This document shows, in pieces, positions 57,319-58,295 of a stretch of 58,295 nt of DNA. The notes beneath the pieces were generated by a model. It saw only the letters and a program-made list of their open reading frames with translations. It was not told the DNA's origin and did no database searches. The stretch is from a virus. Position 1 is the stretch's first letter, and each line of letters starts with the position of its first letter. The translations under genes were made by a program, and so were the position numbers. The stretch is taken from positions 1-58,295 of the IMG/VR virus record IMGVR_UViG_3300009428_000009. One strand, written 5' to 3'.

Positions 57319-57343
57319 CCTCTCGTAAAAAATATAGTATAAT
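57315..57343 (+). promoter_or_regulatory. Sigma70-type promoter for gene 41, -35 containing the upstream stop
   Basis: TTGACC, 17-bp spacer, TATAAT; the TGA of the glycosyltransferase gene is within the -35. The gp41 TTG follows 24 nt after the -10. Confidence 0.85.
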
Positions 57344-57366
57344 AGACGTTTAACGAAGGAAATAAT

Positions 57367-58295
57367 TTGAGTAATATAGAGCAAGTAATTCTAAAAAACA
57401 TCCTTACTGATGAACAGTATATGAGAAAAGTTTTGCCGTTCGTGCAAGTGGAATATTTTGAGGGTGTTTATAAAACTCTGTTTGTCGAAATTGGTAAATT
57501 TGTTGCAAAATATAATAAATTACCTACAGCAGAAACTTACAAAATTCAGCTAGACGAATCTGGTTCTTTGACTGAAGAAAACTATAATCAAGCGATAGAA
57601 GTAATACCACAACTCTTTGATAAAGAGAAATCAGACGAGGAATGGCTTTTAGATCAAACTGAAAAGTGGTGTCAAGACAGAGCATTATTCAATGCGGTTA
57701 TGGAGTCGATCAGTATTATTGACGGCAAACATAAGTCACTCACTAAAAACGCACTACCCGAGATTTTGACAAAAGCTTTAGGCGTTTCATTTGATACGAA
57801 TATCGGACACGACTATTTGGCAAACTTTGCTGAAAGATATGAGTTTTATCATCAAGATGAAGAAAGACTGCCGTTCGATCTTGAATATTTCAATATCATC
57901 ACGAAGGGTGGTCTACCAAGAAAAACACTAAATATTATTCTCGCAGGCACTGGTGTTGGTAAATCTCTGTTTATGTGTCACCAAGCAGCGGCAGCATTAA
58001 CAGATGGTAAGAATGTATTATATATCACAATGGAAATGGCAGAAGAACGCATTGCAGAACGTATTGACGCAAACTTGCTAAACGTACCTATCGCGGATCT
58101 CACAGAATTGAGTAAAGAAAATTTTGCAGAGCGCGTTGCGAATATCTCTAAAAGAACGAACGGTAAACTAATCGTAAAAGAGTATCCTACAGGTCAAGCA
58201 AATACTGCACACTTTCGAAATTTGCTGGGCGAATTAAAACTGAAAAAATCGTTTGTGCCTGATATTGTCTTTATTGATTATCTAAATATATGTGC
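57367..58295 (+). CDS. 41: Replicative DNA helicase gp41 (DnaB-like), 3'-truncated
   Basis: Hexameric 5'-3' fork helicase. The frame runs off the right edge. It starts at TTG ('MSNIEQVILKNILTDEQYMR') with 'GAAGGAAATAA' upstream. Recognisable parts are 'EKWCQDRALFNAVMESISII' (T4 'EKYVQQRAMFNA'), 'ALGVSFDTNIGHDYL', 'ITKGGLPRKTLNIILAGTGV' leading into Walker A 'GTGVGKSLF', 'VLYITMEMAEERIAERIDAN' and 'LIVKEYPTGQAN', with Walker B 'DIVFIDYLNIC' at the edge. About two thirds of the protein are present. Confidence 0.95.
   Translation, partial: MSNIEQVILKNILTDEQYMRKVLPFVQVEYFEGVYKTLFVEIGKFVAKYNKLPTAETYKIQLDESGSLTEENYNQAIEVIPQLFDKEKSDEEWLLDQTEKWCQDRALFNAVMESISIIDGKHKSLTKNALPEILTKALGVSFDTNIGHDYLANFAERYEFYHQDEERLPFDLEYFNIITKGGLPRKTLNIILAGTGVGKSLFMCHQAAAALTDGKNVLYITMEMAEERIAERIDANLLNVPIADLTELSKENFAERVANISKRTNGKLIVKEYPTGQANTAHFRNLLGELKLKKSFVPDIVFIDYLNIC

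Noticed and set aside
1-58295. CRISPR arrays, insertion sequences, integrase or attachment sites
   Set aside because: No direct-repeat arrays, transposase or integrase motifs seen; layout fits a strictly lytic phage.

Overview
The window is part of the genome of a T4-like tailed phage (myovirus). It is AT-rich by eye, almost every gene lies on the + strand, and many start and stop codons overlap. Gene order and protein motifs match the T4 structural and replication modules. Small marine-phage families (cupredoxin-like virion proteins, a PhoH-free Hsp20/DexA/MazG set, GREB1-like glycosyltransferase, fibre repeats) point to an uncultured marine phage. The host cannot be named from the sequence. 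Near-consensus sigma70 promoters with 17-bp spacers suggest a proteobacterium-like host RNA polymerase.

Layout. 1-4114: two virion or fibre proteins (cupredoxin plus lectin-like; beta-propeller-like). 4146-13335: neck, terminase, tail and portal genes (gp13, gp14, a repeat protein, gp15, gp16, gp17, gp18, gp19, gp20). 13339-19892: a large S74-type tail fibre and a Gly-rich adhesin-like protein, inserted between portal and prohead core. 19947-23569: prohead core, protease, scaffold and major capsid (gp67-like, a tagged core protein, gp21, gp22, gp23). 23646-24208: the only minus-strand genes, a two-gene cassette with its own promoter and back-to-back terminators. 24326-34555: a tube-fold protein, UvsY, a ribbon-helix-helix protein, UvsW, gp55, gp47, gp46, gp45, gp44, DexA-like exonuclease, gp62 and RegA. 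34630-39969: an island of seven genes whose products all start with a ~10-residue peptide like the capsid-targeting sequence of T4 internal proteins. 40112-46429: Hsp20, small genes, gp43 DNA polymerase, an SF2 helicase-HNH fusion and MazG. 46430-57318: primase-like protein, glycosyltransferases, class I FBP aldolase, cupin, ATP-type PEP carboxykinase, phosphomannomutase, cytidylyltransferase-like protein, DNA methyltransferase and UvsX. 57367-end: gp41 helicase, truncated by the window edge.

Regulation visible in the sequence. Structural operons start at T4-type late boxes (TATAAATA), matching the encoded late sigma factor gp55 and clamp gp45. Replication and metabolic genes follow sigma70 promoters, several of which have the -35 hexamer overlapping the stop codon of the gene before. 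Four GC-rich hairpins and one strong terminator pair separate the units.

Two systems look most worth following up. (1) The tagged island is predicted to be packed into the head, trimmed by the gp21 protease at [L/I]-x-E, and injected. Its cargo includes an alarmone-hydrolase-like HD protein, a CCA-adding-enzyme-like nucleotidyltransferase, an HNH protein and two paralogues with a weak resemblance to ADP-ribosyltransferases. (2) In the 47-57 kb region a gluconeogenic and sugar-activation gene set (PEP carboxykinase, aldolase, phosphomannomutase, nucleotidyltransferase) sits among glycosyltransferases. Two of these end in the same C-terminal L-x-D-F motif as gp43 and gp55, which suggests recruitment to the sliding clamp and glycosylation of DNA at the fork. 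Both are inferences from sequence.
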